A DNA stretch of 64,000 nt from G047528255 sp047528255 (GTDB lineage Bacteria; Bacteroidota; Bacteroidia; Flavobacteriales; Blattabacteriaceae). A program made the translations under genes and the position numbers. Below are positions 20,585 through 30,139 of this stretch, in pieces. The notes below the pieces were generated by a model. That model ran no database searches. It saw only the letters and a program-made list of their open reading frames with translations, and had not been told where the DNA came from. Each line of letters starts with the position of its first letter. Position 1 is the first letter of the stretch. Where the stretch lies: assembly GCA_047528255.1 (NCBI GenBank), contig CP180024.1, positions 868,001-932,000 of the forward strand, in the 5' to 3' direction.

Positions 20585-21861
20585 GAGAACGTTGCATGTG
20601 AGAAGGAGGTTAAAACATTTGTAAATCAATATATTGTTTCATACACTTGGAGTAGGAAATAAAAAAATTCGGATCTAGAATCAGAAGCTCCTCGCAAATA
20701 AGTTTTAGTGAACTATATATGGAACGTTCTACCAGAAGGAGTGAGTTTTTCAAAANNTTAAAAACCTTGNTNCCANTGGGAAGNGTATGGNNAAAGNAAT
20801 AAGAAAAATATATCAAAAANNTCAGGGAATAAAAGGCCAACCTGNTTACAGTGGAATATNNTTATTTANGATGATGCTTTTGAGTCACNGGNTATGATNT
20901 CAGTGATGTAGGAACGNAANAATTGGTGAAANANNNCTTGATCTTCATNCGNTTTTNTGGTTTTCGATTNNAANATNAGATCCCAGATNATACGANTCTA
21001 TNCAGATTTCNCAATGAAATAGTAGCCAAAAAGNCATATGAGNGCTTACTGAAAAAGATCAATAAGGAATTAGAAAANCATCAGGCGNTAGTTAAANTAG
21101 GAGTGATAGTANANNNNNGTATNACANTGAGTCCCTTNNCNCCAAAGGGNNNTCNCTACCTACGTAGTGNANGATNGGANGAAGNANNNGGNNAAAAGCA
21201 AATCANTCAAAGAAAANCAAGGGTAAAAAANGAGACTCAATCAGGAGTAGANACTCAAGGAAAATGGCTCAAGAAATCAGGTAANCTCTACTACGNATAC
21301 AAGAAGCACATAGNGNTGGATAAAAATGGNATGNTACTAGNTNTTACATAGCGTAGCAGCCAATGAGCATGATAGTAGAGGGCTAAAGCCATTAATAAGT
21401 AAACTAGGATATAAACCCAGAGAAGTATATGCAAACAAAGGTTACCAAGTGATAGCCACGTTTTTTACTTTAATACCCGAGGCATCAAACACCGTATACA
21501 GAAAAAATCCTATAAAAACCGTCCCTTAAGTAGGGTAGCTATATTACTCATATATAATTAGTGAGTAAAACCCGATTGGTAGTAGAACATTCTTTTGGCA
21601 GTATAAAGCGTTGGTTTGGATCAAGAAAGACTCGTTACAAAGAATTAAATCGTGTGCATGCCCGCATCTTATGGAGGCTATGGGCATAATTTGTATCGTG
21701 CCTCTGGCATTATTATAAACTGTCTATAAAAATAGATATATTTAATTAATTTATAATTAATAGTATTTCGAATACAATGTGAAAGATAAATCTACACCTT
21801 CTCTAACGAAGCTCATCTAGGAGGCTGAATAAACGTAATGCCCCATTAACACAATGGTCTC
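20585..21861 (+). mobile_element. IS5-family element with many ambiguous bases
   Basis: Plus-oriented copy with GAGAACGTTG at 20585 and CAATGGTCTC at 21852-21861. More than 60 N characters are scattered from 20756 to 21342, which points to reads from several near-identical copies merged during assembly. Where readable it matches the consensus transposase. The 20923-21351 frame (142 codons with unknowns) covers the segment from the N-terminal domain to KKHI. After it the frame is broken. Confidence 0.88.
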
Positions 21862-21899
21862 GATTTGTTAAGCTAGGACCCTACAGCAGGGTTTCTGTT

Positions 21900-22610
21900 A
21901 ACTTCGTATAGGTATGCCAGACGAACTCTTGTTTAAAATTGATAAGAGGGGAGGTGTCGGGATAGGTAAATTCGTTAGAGAACGATCTTACTATTTACTT
22001 TGAAATTTCTTGGTGTGTAGGATTCTTCTTTGTGAAGACCTTTTTGAAAAAAGTCGGGTAGTTTGCAATTCTCTCGTACTACCGATATATATTAACGCCG
22101 TTTCCCAATAGAGGAAACTCTGATTTTTCGGGTTGAAAATTCCGTGTTATAATCATCATACATCCATCCGTTGCCGTAGAAATTTCCGGTGTAGTTATTC
22201 CGAGGAATAATAAAGATTTTGTAGCGCAACTCATAGAAAATATATAGCGTTACTCCCTATTGAGTACGGAATGTTAAAAATAAAGGCTCCATTCCACAAA
22301 AATCAGGTCCCATTTTGTTTCTCATAACGGAACTCCGGTAGCGTTTCTCCCAAAATTTTCAAGCAGGTATAGAAACTAAGCAGGTTAGTGTTGGAAGCTA
22401 TCGTAAAATATTTATCTGCATTGTAACCTGCACAGGTATTGCTTTTGATCCTCGTCATACAAGGAAAATCCGACAAAACACCTCTTCATGATGCGAAAGT
22501 TCTCGAATAAGATGGAAATATTCGAATCAAACTCATTATGAATATTTTCGAGTCCGATCGCTTGCAAGAAAGAGACTTACTAGCTATTGAAAAAAGAGCT
22601 GCTAATATTC
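21900..22610 (-). pseudogene. Unidentified decayed protein gene
   Basis: Minus-strand readings join across stops and frame changes: LQAIGLENIHNEFDSNISIL then FENFRIMKRCFVGFSLYDED (about 22460-22590). After a shift comes YNADKYFTIASNTNLLSFYT and KILGETLPEFRYEKQNGT (about 22310-22440). Then ELRYKIFIIPRNNYTGNFYG and NGWMYDDYNTEFSTRKIR (about 22110-22240). The long, non-repetitive and chemically varied readings indicate a real former gene. I do not recognise the family. It lies between an IS and the SRP RNA. Confidence 0.5.
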
Positions 22611-22722
22611 CCCAGATTATCTGAGCGTTGTGTTTTTTCATAAGGTTTTTGTATGTGTAAACATGATTTTTTTCGCTTTTTATGTTTAATTTTTCATTAC
22701 AAAAATCTTTTGAAGTAAAAAA

Positions 22723-22817
22723 GGCAAGCGATCTGCATCACACCGCTACAACCGCTTACCTTTGCTGCGTTCCCACCCTGGAGGATTTGGCGGGAGCTGG
22801 TTGTGCAGGACTTGCCC
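22723..22817 (-). ncRNA. ffs: Signal recognition particle RNA, small bacterial type (4.5S)
   Basis: On the minus strand a 95-nt hairpin opens with GGGCAAG and closes with CTTGCC. Inner pairs are CTGCA/TGCAG and ACAACC/GGTTGT. The apical part reads CCAGGGTGGGAACGCAGCAA, with the GGAA tetraloop and the asymmetric internal loop that binds Ffh. A run of six U follows immediately (minus strand, below 22723) and should act as terminator. It is transcribed away from the DUF4199-like gene. Confidence 0.9.
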
Positions 22818-22821
22818 GTTG

Positions 22822-22829
22822 CAAACGTA
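22822..22829 (-). promoter_or_regulatory. Candidate -7 box for SRP RNA
   Basis: The minus-strand sequence is TACGTTTG, matching the Bacteroidetes TAnnTTTG -7 element, and lies 5 bp upstream of the SRP RNA 5' end. A TTTG/TTG -33 element is not evident at the usual spacing. Confidence 0.45.
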
Positions 22830-22878
22830 CGAAGTTTTCCTGATGATCTTTCTATATTTACCGGGAAAAGCATTTAAA

Positions 22879-23406
22879 ATGAAGACATCATTGTCTATCA
22901 GATACATTTTTTTATTGGTCTTTATTACTCTCGTCGTATTTTTTGTAGTTTATTTTCTGTTTCGAGACGGGGATTATTTTCTGGCTTCCGTTCATGCGAA
23001 TGCTTTTTTCGTCACACCGTTGTACGCCTTGTTTGCCTTGTATATCACTTATCGGGTGAGAGGGAGGTGTTCGTCTTTTCCGCTGTTGCAATCTTTCGGT
23101 ATTCCCTTTTTGACGCTTTGTATCGGAGGAATTTTGTCTTTGGGGGTAATTTTTTTATTTTTCAATTTTTGGGGTCAAGATGCTGTCGATATTTTGCAAG
23201 AAGGCATGGTTCGCAATTGGTTTGAAAGATACAAGACTAAAATGGTACGGGAGCATGGCTTGCTTGCTTATGAAGGGCGGGTGGCAGCCATACATTCGGG
23301 AAATTTTTTCAATCCTTGGGTTTTTCTGATCTACTCTCTTCTTTGCATTTCATATTATTTCGTACTTTCCGTATTAATCGGTTTGTTTTTCAGAAAACCG
23401 GGGTAG
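22879..23406 (+). CDS. DUF4199-like membrane protein
   Basis: A 175-aa integral membrane protein with four hydrophobic segments: about 8-27, 41-58, 74-97 and 149-170. I choose ATG 22879 (MKTSLSIRYIFLL) because upstream in-frame codons run through the SRP RNA gene on the other strand. The layout, with a polar stretch between helices 3 and 4 (NWFERYKTKMVREHGL), resembles DUF4199 proteins of Bacteroidetes, whose function is not established. Length is typical for that family. The frame is intact although the surroundings are heavily decayed. Confidence 0.6.
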   Translation: MKTSLSIRYIFLLVFITLVVFFVVYFLFRDGDYFLASVHANAFFVTPLYALFALYITYRVRGRCSSFPLLQSFGIPFLTLCIGGILSLGVIFLFFNFWGQDAVDILQEGMVRNWFERYKTKMVREHGLLAYEGRVAAIHSGNFFNPWVFLIYSLLCISYYFVLSVLIGLFFRKPG

Positions 23407-23642
23407 CTTATTATATTATCCTTACTAATATTTAGAGTTTTCTGAATAAATTCGTATAAATATGTTTAAATTATAACAATACGGTTTGTGTGAAAGTACT
23501 TTATCGTGTTTGTCAGCTATTGTTTGTAGGTTTCTTTATTCTCTCCTCTGATCAAAAGTTTCAAGGGGAGGGCAAGTGAAAAAGAAAAAGAAACTTTTGG
23601 GCAATTTCAAGATCGTTGAGGTCAGAAGGAATCTCAAAATAT
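23407..23642 (+). other. Short intergenic stretch with a truncated signal-peptide-like ORF
   Basis: From GTG at 23490 a frame reads VKVLYRVCQLLFVGFFILSS and stops after about 29 codons, just before an IS copy (23643). This looks like the start of an exported protein whose remainder was lost. I see no other structure here. Confidence 0.2.
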
Positions 23643-24921
23643 GAGACCATTGTGCTTATGGTTTATTACATTTATTCAGCCTCCTAGAGGGCTTCATTAG
23701 AGAACGATGTAGATTTAGTCTTTCACACTTGTATTCAAAATAATGTTAATTATAAATTAATTAATCATATTTATTTTTATGGAAAGCTCATAATAATTCC
23801 AGAGGAACGATACAAATTATGAGCCATAGCCCCCCATAAGATGCTGGGCATGCACACGAGCTAATACTTTGTAACGAGCCTTGCCTGACCCAAACCAACG
23901 CTTTATACTGCCAAAAGTACGTTCTACTACCCATCGGGTTTTACTCACTAATTTGTTGAATAATACAGCTATCCTACTTAAGGTAGGGTTTTTATGGGCT
24001 TTTTTCTGTATACGGTGTTTGATGCCTCGACTATAAAAGTAAAACACGTTGGCTAGCACTTGGTAACCTTTGTCTGCATATAATTCTTTGAGTTTAATAT
24101 CCTAGTTTTCTTATTAATGGCTTTAGCCCTCTACTATCATGCTCATTGGCTGCTACGCTATGTAACATCTAGTATCATTCCATTTTTATCCACCCCTATG
24201 TGCTTCTTGTATCCGTAGTAGAGTTTACCTGATTTCTTGAGCCATTTTCCTTGAGTGTCTACTCTTGATTGAGTCTCTTTTTTTTGCCCTTTCTTTTCTT
24301 TGACTGATTTTCTTTTGCCATCTTCCTTCCTGATCCTCCACTACATAGGTAGTAGCCCCCTTGAGAGCAAAGGACTCTCATTCTAATACTGATATCTACT
24401 ATCAATCCTGTTTTAACTATCATCTGATGCTTTTCTAATTCTTTATTGATATTTTTCAGAAATCGCTCATATTCCTTTTTAGCTACTATTTCATTGAGAA
24501 ACCTACATAGAGTTGTATGATCTGGGGGCTAATTTTCCAATAGAAAACCACAAAAGCGCATGCAGCTCAAGAATTTTTTCACTAATTCTTCCGTTCCTAC
24601 ATTACTGATATCATACCAGTGACTCAAAAGCATCATCTTAAATAACAATATTCCACTGTAAGCAGGTTGGCCTTTTATTCTCTATCCTTTTTGGATATAT
24701 TTTTCTTATTTCTTTCTCCATACTATCCCAGTGGATAAAGGTGTTTAACCTTTTGAAGAACTCACGCCTTCTGGTAGAACATTCCATATATAGTTCAGTA
24801 AAGCTTATTTACGCGGTGTTTCTGAGCATAGATCCGAATTTTTTTATTTTCTACTCCAAGTAGACGAAACAATATATTGATTTACAAGATATTTTAACAT
24901 ACTTCTCCCATGTAACATTTT
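23643..24921 (-). mobile_element. IS5-family element, full length, degenerate
   Basis: Minus-oriented copy from GAGACCATTG (23643) to TAACATTTTC (24912-24921). The C-terminal catalytic piece is open at 23817-24059 (80 codons, ending in ARVHAQHLMGGYG) and includes RWVVERTFGSIKRWFGSG. The remainder is frameshifted. Confidence 0.9.
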
Positions 24922-25479
24922 CGAAAAACATAGGCGTGGATAAAAATGGAATGATACTAGATGTACATAGCATAGCAGCTAATGAGCATAATAGTAGAGG
25001 GCTAAAGCCATTAATAAGCAAACTAGGATATAAACCCAAAAAATTATATGCAGACAAAGGTTACCAAGTGCCAGCCAACGTGTTTTACTTTCATAGTCGA
25101 GGCATCAAACACCGTATACAGAAAAAAGCCCATAAAAACCCTACCTTAAGTAGGATAGCTGTATTATTCAACAAATTAGTGAGTAAAACCCGATGGGTAG
25201 TAGAACGTACTTTTGGCAGTATAAAGCATTGGTTTGGGGCAAGCAAGGCTCGTTACAAAGTATTAGCTTGTGTGCATGCCCAGCATCTTATGGAGGCTAT
25301 GGCGTATAATTTGTATCATTCCCCTGAAATTATTATGCGCTTTCCATAAAAATATATATAATTAATTAATTTATAATCAACAGTTTTCGAATACAATGTG
25401 AAAGATTAAATCTACATTTTCTTTAACGAAGCTATCTAAGAGGCTGAATAAGCGTAATCACCATTAACACAATAGTCTC
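24922..25479 (+). mobile_element. 5'-truncated IS5-family copy with open catalytic half
   Basis: The 3' part of the element in plus orientation, starting abruptly in the HIGVDKNGM region right after the 5' end of the preceding minus copy and ending CAATAGTCTC (25470-25479). The two form an inverted pair with their 5' sides facing. Confidence 0.88.
24936..25349 (+). pseudogene. Transposase C-terminal fragment (IS5 family, DDE)
   Basis: One of the cleanest coding pieces of the element: 137 codons without interruption, from VDKNGMILDVHSIAANEHNS to the natural C terminus. It holds the second catalytic Asp in YADKGYQVPANV and the Glu in RTRWVVERTFGSIKHWFG. The N-terminal half with the first Asp (VDAS in other copies) is absent, so no active enzyme is expected. 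It shows that this family member is an IS5-type DDE transposase. Confidence 0.8.
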
Positions 25480-25610
25480 AATATGATTAATTTATTTAAA
25501 ATCAAATCTTTTCGAATACGATATGAAAGACTAAATATCCATCGTTCTCCAACGAAGCCATCTAGGAGACTGAATAAACATAATTCACTCTAAAACAATA
25601 ACATAAGATT
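25480..25610 (+). mobile_element. IS5-family 3'-end fragment
   Basis: A second copy of only the last 110 bp or so of the element, in plus orientation (ATTCGAATACGATATGAAAG-like tract, AACGAAGCCATCTAGGAG, TGAATAAACATAATTCAC). Its terminal CAATGGTCTC is eroded. It is tandem to the preceding 3' end. Confidence 0.8.
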
Positions 25611-26865
25611 AAGAACGTTGTATGAGAGAAAAAAGTTAAATATCTTGTAAATCAAGATATTGTTTCGTATCTACTGGAATCGTAAATAAAAAAACCGGCT
25701 CTATGCTCAAAAGAACCGCGCAAAGAAGCTTTAGTGAACTTTATATGGAACGTTCTACCAGAAGAAATGAGTTTTCAAAAGGTTAAATACCTTGATCCAA
25801 TGGGAAGGTATGGAGAAAGAAATAAGAAAAATATATCAAAAAGGCTCGGGAATAAAAGGCTAACCTGCTTACAGTGGAATATCGTTATTTAAGGATGATG
25901 CTTTTGAGTCACTGGTATGATCTCAGTGATGTAGGAACGAAAGAATTGGTGAAAAATTCCATAGGCTGCATGCGATTTTCTGGGTTTCGATTGGAAAATC
26001 AGACCTCAGATCATACAAATCTATGCAAATTTCACAATGAAATAGTAGCCAAAAGGCATATGAGTTCTTACTGAAAAAGATCAATAAGGAATTGAAAAAG
26101 CATCAGGCCATAGTTAAAACAGAAGTGATAGTAGAGGCTAGTATTACAGTTAGTCCCTTTGCTCTCAAGGGAGCTCCTACCTACGTAGTGGAGGATCAGA
26201 AGGAAGAGGGCAAAAACAAATCAGTCAAATAAAAAAAAGCAAAAAAAGAGAGTCAATCAGGAGTAGACACTCAAGGAAAATAGATCAAGAAATCAGGTGA
26301 ACTCTACTACGGATACAAAAAGAACATAGAGGTGGATAAAAATGGAATGATACTAGCAGTACATAGCGTAGCAGCCAATGAGCATGATAGTAGAGGGATA
26401 AAGCCATTAATAAACAAACTAGGATATAACCTAGAGAAGTATAAGCGGACAAAAGTTACCAAGTCCAGCTAACGTGTCTTTTTTTAATAGTCGAGGCATA
26501 AAAGACCGTATACAGAAGAAAGCCTATAGGAACTTCCCTTTAAGTATAATAGCTATATTATTCAACATAATTAATGAGTAAAACCCGATGGGTAGTAGAA
26601 CATACTTTTGGCAGTATAAAGCGTTAGTTTGGATCAGGTAAGGCTCGTTACAAAGGATTAGCACATGCCAGCATCTTATGGAGGCTATGGCGCATAATTT
26701 GTATCGTTCCTCTGGCATTATTATGCTCTGTTCATAAAATTAAATATAATTAATTCACAATCAATAGTTTTATAGTAAAATGTGAAAGACAAAATCTACA
26801 TCGTTTCCAACGAAACCCATCTAGGAGGTTGAATAAACATAATCCAGCATTAAAAAAATGGTCTC
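25611..26865 (+). mobile_element. IS5-family element, full length, degenerate
   Basis: Plus-oriented copy from AAGAACGTTG (25611) to AAATGGTCTC (26856-26865). The transposase is broken repeatedly; the longest N-terminal piece is 25874-26074. The right end runs straight into the phosphoglucomutase coding frame, whose first in-frame ATG is made by the terminal repeat itself. Confidence 0.9.
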
Positions 26866-28634
26866 AGATTATAAAACCAACGATATAGCAGAAGTGTCGA
26901 AAAAAAATGATTTCATGAGCTATATTATGAATAAAGCTCGTAAATGGCTTTCGAATCTTTATGACGCTGAAAGGCGACAAGAAGTTAAGGTTTTGATGGA
27001 GTCCGATTCGGATCGGCTCGCAGATACCTTTTACAAGGATATTGAATTCGGAACCGGAGGGATGCGGGGCGTTATGGGGGTAGGAACCAACCGTATGAAC
27101 AAGTATACTATAAGGACCACTACTTTGGGTTTGGCGAGATACTTAAAGAAGTTATATTCTGAAAAACCTTTGAGTGTAACCATCGCTTATGACGTACGTC
27201 GAAATAGTGATATTTTTTCCCGTACGGTTGCATCCGTGCTTTCTTCGAAACGGATTAAAGTATATTTATTCGAGGGCTTTCAGCCTACTCCAGAGCTTTC
27301 TTATGCGGTTCGTCAGTTGGGGTGTCAAGCAGGAATCGTATTGACAGCCTCTCACAATCCCGCCGAATATAACGGTTATAAAGTCTATGGAGAAGACGGC
27401 GCTCAAGTCTCTCCTTCTGAAGAGCGAAAGATCATGGATGAGGTAAAGAATGTTCGTTTGGAAGATCTTTCTTTTAAGGTGGATGAAACAATGATCCACC
27501 CTATCGGAAAGGAAATGGACAAGGCCTTTATAAAAGCTTGTGTCGAGCAGGCTTCATTTACCTCTGAAGGAAAAGATTCCTTGAAGATCGTTTTTACCCC
27601 CTTGCACGGAGCCTCAGTTGCTATCACACCAAAAGCCTTTCGTCAATCGGGTTTTGAAAAAGTATTTCTCGTTGAAGAACAAGTCGTTCCCGACGGGGAT
27701 TTTTCTACCGTAGCTTCTCCCAATCCAGAAGATACAGAGGCCCTTTCCATGGCAATAGCATTGGCCCAAGAGTGTCAAGCCGATATCGTCCTAGGCGCAG
27801 ATCCGGATGCAGAAAGCCTCAGAGTAGCCGTGCGTAACGAAGAAGGAAATATGATCTTTTTGAACAGCAATCAGACTAATACTCTACTCGTTCATTATCT
27901 TTTAGAACGTTGGAAAGAGCGAGGGAAGTTGACCAATCAATCTTTTATTACCTCTACTATAGTGAGTTCCGATATTTTTTTTTGACTTGGCCCGAGTTTT
28001 CGGTATGAATTGTAAAATCAGTTTGACCGGGTTCAAATGGATTTCGAAATTGATCCGTGAATCCGGTTCGGTAGAAGCGTTCATCGGAGGAGGAGAAGAA
28101 AGTTTTGGTTTCATGGTAGGCTATTTTGTTCGAGATAAAGATTCGGTGTCTTCTATGTTGCTGATCTCAGAAATAGCAGCCGTAGACAAGGCCCGCGGCA
28201 GCAATCTCTACGGAGAGCTTTTACTTATTTATACAAATAAAATAGGATGTTATCAAGAGACTTTAATTTCCCTTGTCCGTAAAGGAGCTGAAGGGGCTGC
28301 CAAGATTACCTGGATGATCAAACAATGGCGCGAACATCCTCCGAAAGGAATTTATTGGAAATAAAGTGGTCGCTATCGAAGATTATCAATGCGGAGTCAA
28401 AAAAATTTGCAGGAAGATACAAAAAGCGAGCTTACCCTGCCTCAATCCAATATGTTGATCTATCGTACTGAACACTGTACGAAGATTGCCATCCGCCCTT
28501 TAGGAACTAAACCGAAAATCAAATTTTATTTTAGCGTGAAAGCCCCCTTGCATCGGGTGAAAGATTATCCTTCGGTAAGGAGCCCTTTGGATTCTAAAAT
28601 CCAGAATCTCATCCATGAGATGAAGCTTTCGTAG
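26858..28634 (+). pseudogene. Phosphoglucomutase / phosphomannomutase, frameshifted
   Basis: The gene resembles the Bacteroidetes phospho-sugar mutases (near 580 aa) that interconvert hexose 1- and 6-phosphates. The first frame (26858-27985) has FGTGGMRGVMGVG and the phosphoserine loop LTASHNPAEYNGYK. It stops after DIFF because a run of 9 T at 27975-27983 is one base too long. The next frame (27987-28364) continues with GFKWISKLIRE and GGGEESFGFM and ends after a further shift at IYWK. A last piece (28389-28634) carries IRPLGTKPKIKFY. The metal loop has drifted (DPDAES for DPDADR), and the phosphate loop Ser-Gly-Thr-Glu has become Leu-Gly-Thr-Lys. At least three shifts plus lost key residues argue for a pseudogene. 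The ATG at 26858 lies in an IS end; the Met at 26914 (MSYIMNKARKWL) is the likelier old start. Confidence 0.85.
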
Positions 28635-28649
28635 GTTTTCTTACGTTTG

Positions 28650-29934
28650 GAGAACGTTGCAAGATCATTGTATTAAAGTGGATTACGTTTATTAAGCCTC
28701 CTAGATGGGCTTTGTTAGAGAACAATATAGATTTAGTCTTTCACATTGAATTCGAAATACTGATGATTATAAAATAATTAATTATATCTATTTTTATAGA
28801 CAGCGCATAATAATTACAAGGGAACGATACAAATTATGAGCTATAGACTCCATAATACGCTGGGCATGCACACGAGCTAATCCTTTGTAACGAGCCTTTC
28901 TTGATCCAAGCCAACGCTTTATACTGCCAAAAAACCTTTCACTACCCATCGGTTTTTACTCACTAATTTGTTAAATAATATAGGTATCCTACTTAAGAGA
29001 CGGTTCCTATAGGCTTCTTCTGTATACGGTATTTGATACCTCGACTATAAAAGTAAGACACGTTGGCTGGCACTTGGTAACCTTTGAATGCATATACTTA
29101 TCTGGTTTATACGCTAGTTTTCTTATTAATGGCTTTAGCCCTCTACTATCATGATCATTGGCTGCTAAGCTATGTACAGCAGCTAGTATCATTCCATTTT
29201 TATCCATCCCTATGTGCTTCTTGTATCCGTAGGAGAGTTTACCTGATTTCTTAAGCCATTTTCCTTGAGTGTATAATCCTTATTGAGTCTCTTTTTTTAG
29301 CCTTGCTTTTCTTTGAGTAATTTGCTTTTGCCCTTCTTCCTTCCGATCTTTGACTACGTAGATAGGGAGCTCCCTTTGGAAAAAGGAGACTCACTGTAAT
29401 ACTGGAATCTACTATCACTCCTATTTTAACTATCGCCTGATGATTTTCTAATTCCTTATTGATCTTTTTCAGTAAGCGATCATATGCCTTTTTGGTTACT
29501 ATTTCATTGAGAAATCTGCATAGAGTCGTATGATCTGGGATTTGATCTTCCAATCGAAAACCACAAAAGCGAATGCAACTCAAGTTTTTTTCACCAATTC
29601 TTCCGTTCCTACATCATTGAGATCATAGCAGTTACTCAAAAGCATCGTCTTAAATAACGATATTTCACTGTAAGCAGGTTAGCTTTTTATTCCTTGTAAT
29701 TTTTGATATATTTTTCTTATTTCTTTCTCCATCCACTTCCAAGTAGATCAAAATTTTTAACCTTTTGAAAAAATCACTCCTTCTGGTAGAACGTTCCATA
29801 TATAGTTCACTAAAGCTTATTTGTTCGGTGCTTCTGAGCATAGAGCCGAATTTTTTATTTTATACTCCAGAGTATAGGAAATAATATATTGATTTATAAA
29901 TGTTTTTAACCTCCTTCTCTCATGCAATATTTTA
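28650..29934 (-). mobile_element. IS5-family element, full length, degenerate
   Basis: Minus-oriented copy from AAGATCATTG (28661-28670) to CAATATTTTA (29925-29934). Directly before it, bases 28650-28659 are GAGAACGTTG, a lone opposite-end repeat one base away. Transposase pieces are open at 29251-29583 (110 codons, N-terminal domain through VDSSITVSLL) and 29007-29207, with frameshifts between. The copy begins 16 bp after the last phosphoglucomutase codon. Confidence 0.9.
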
Positions 29935-30139
29935 GAAATAAAATATTGATTTACATGTAATTAAGAGCTGTTCTATCATATAGCGTACTCAAAGGGCTAA
30001 TTCCTTCTTTATAATCCATCACACTTATTAAATTTGCCAAGCATTTAAAAAAAAACATGAAGATGTAAACTTTGAGAATATCAAGTCTTTCTATTTTTTT
30101 TAAGGATATTTATCCAAACTAGTGGCTTTATAGTAAGTA
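29935..30139 (+). promoter_or_regulatory. Leader region of the arginine operon
   Basis: This 205-bp gap begins with about 25 bp of IS-like sequence (AAATATTGATTTACATGTAA). TAAATTTG at 30029-30036 fits the Bacteroidetes -7 consensus and would give a leader of about 100 nt, but no matching -33 box is clear. TAAACTTTG near 30068 misses the consensus spacing by one base. I see no arginine-repressor-like palindrome and no leader peptide. Bases 30088-30105 are T-rich just before the start codon. Confidence 0.35.

Noticed and set aside
22762..22878. N-terminal extension of the DUF4199-like protein to 22762
   Set aside because: It would run across the SRP RNA gene on the opposite strand and adds a non-membrane, Cys-rich stretch unlike the family; ATG 22879 fits better.
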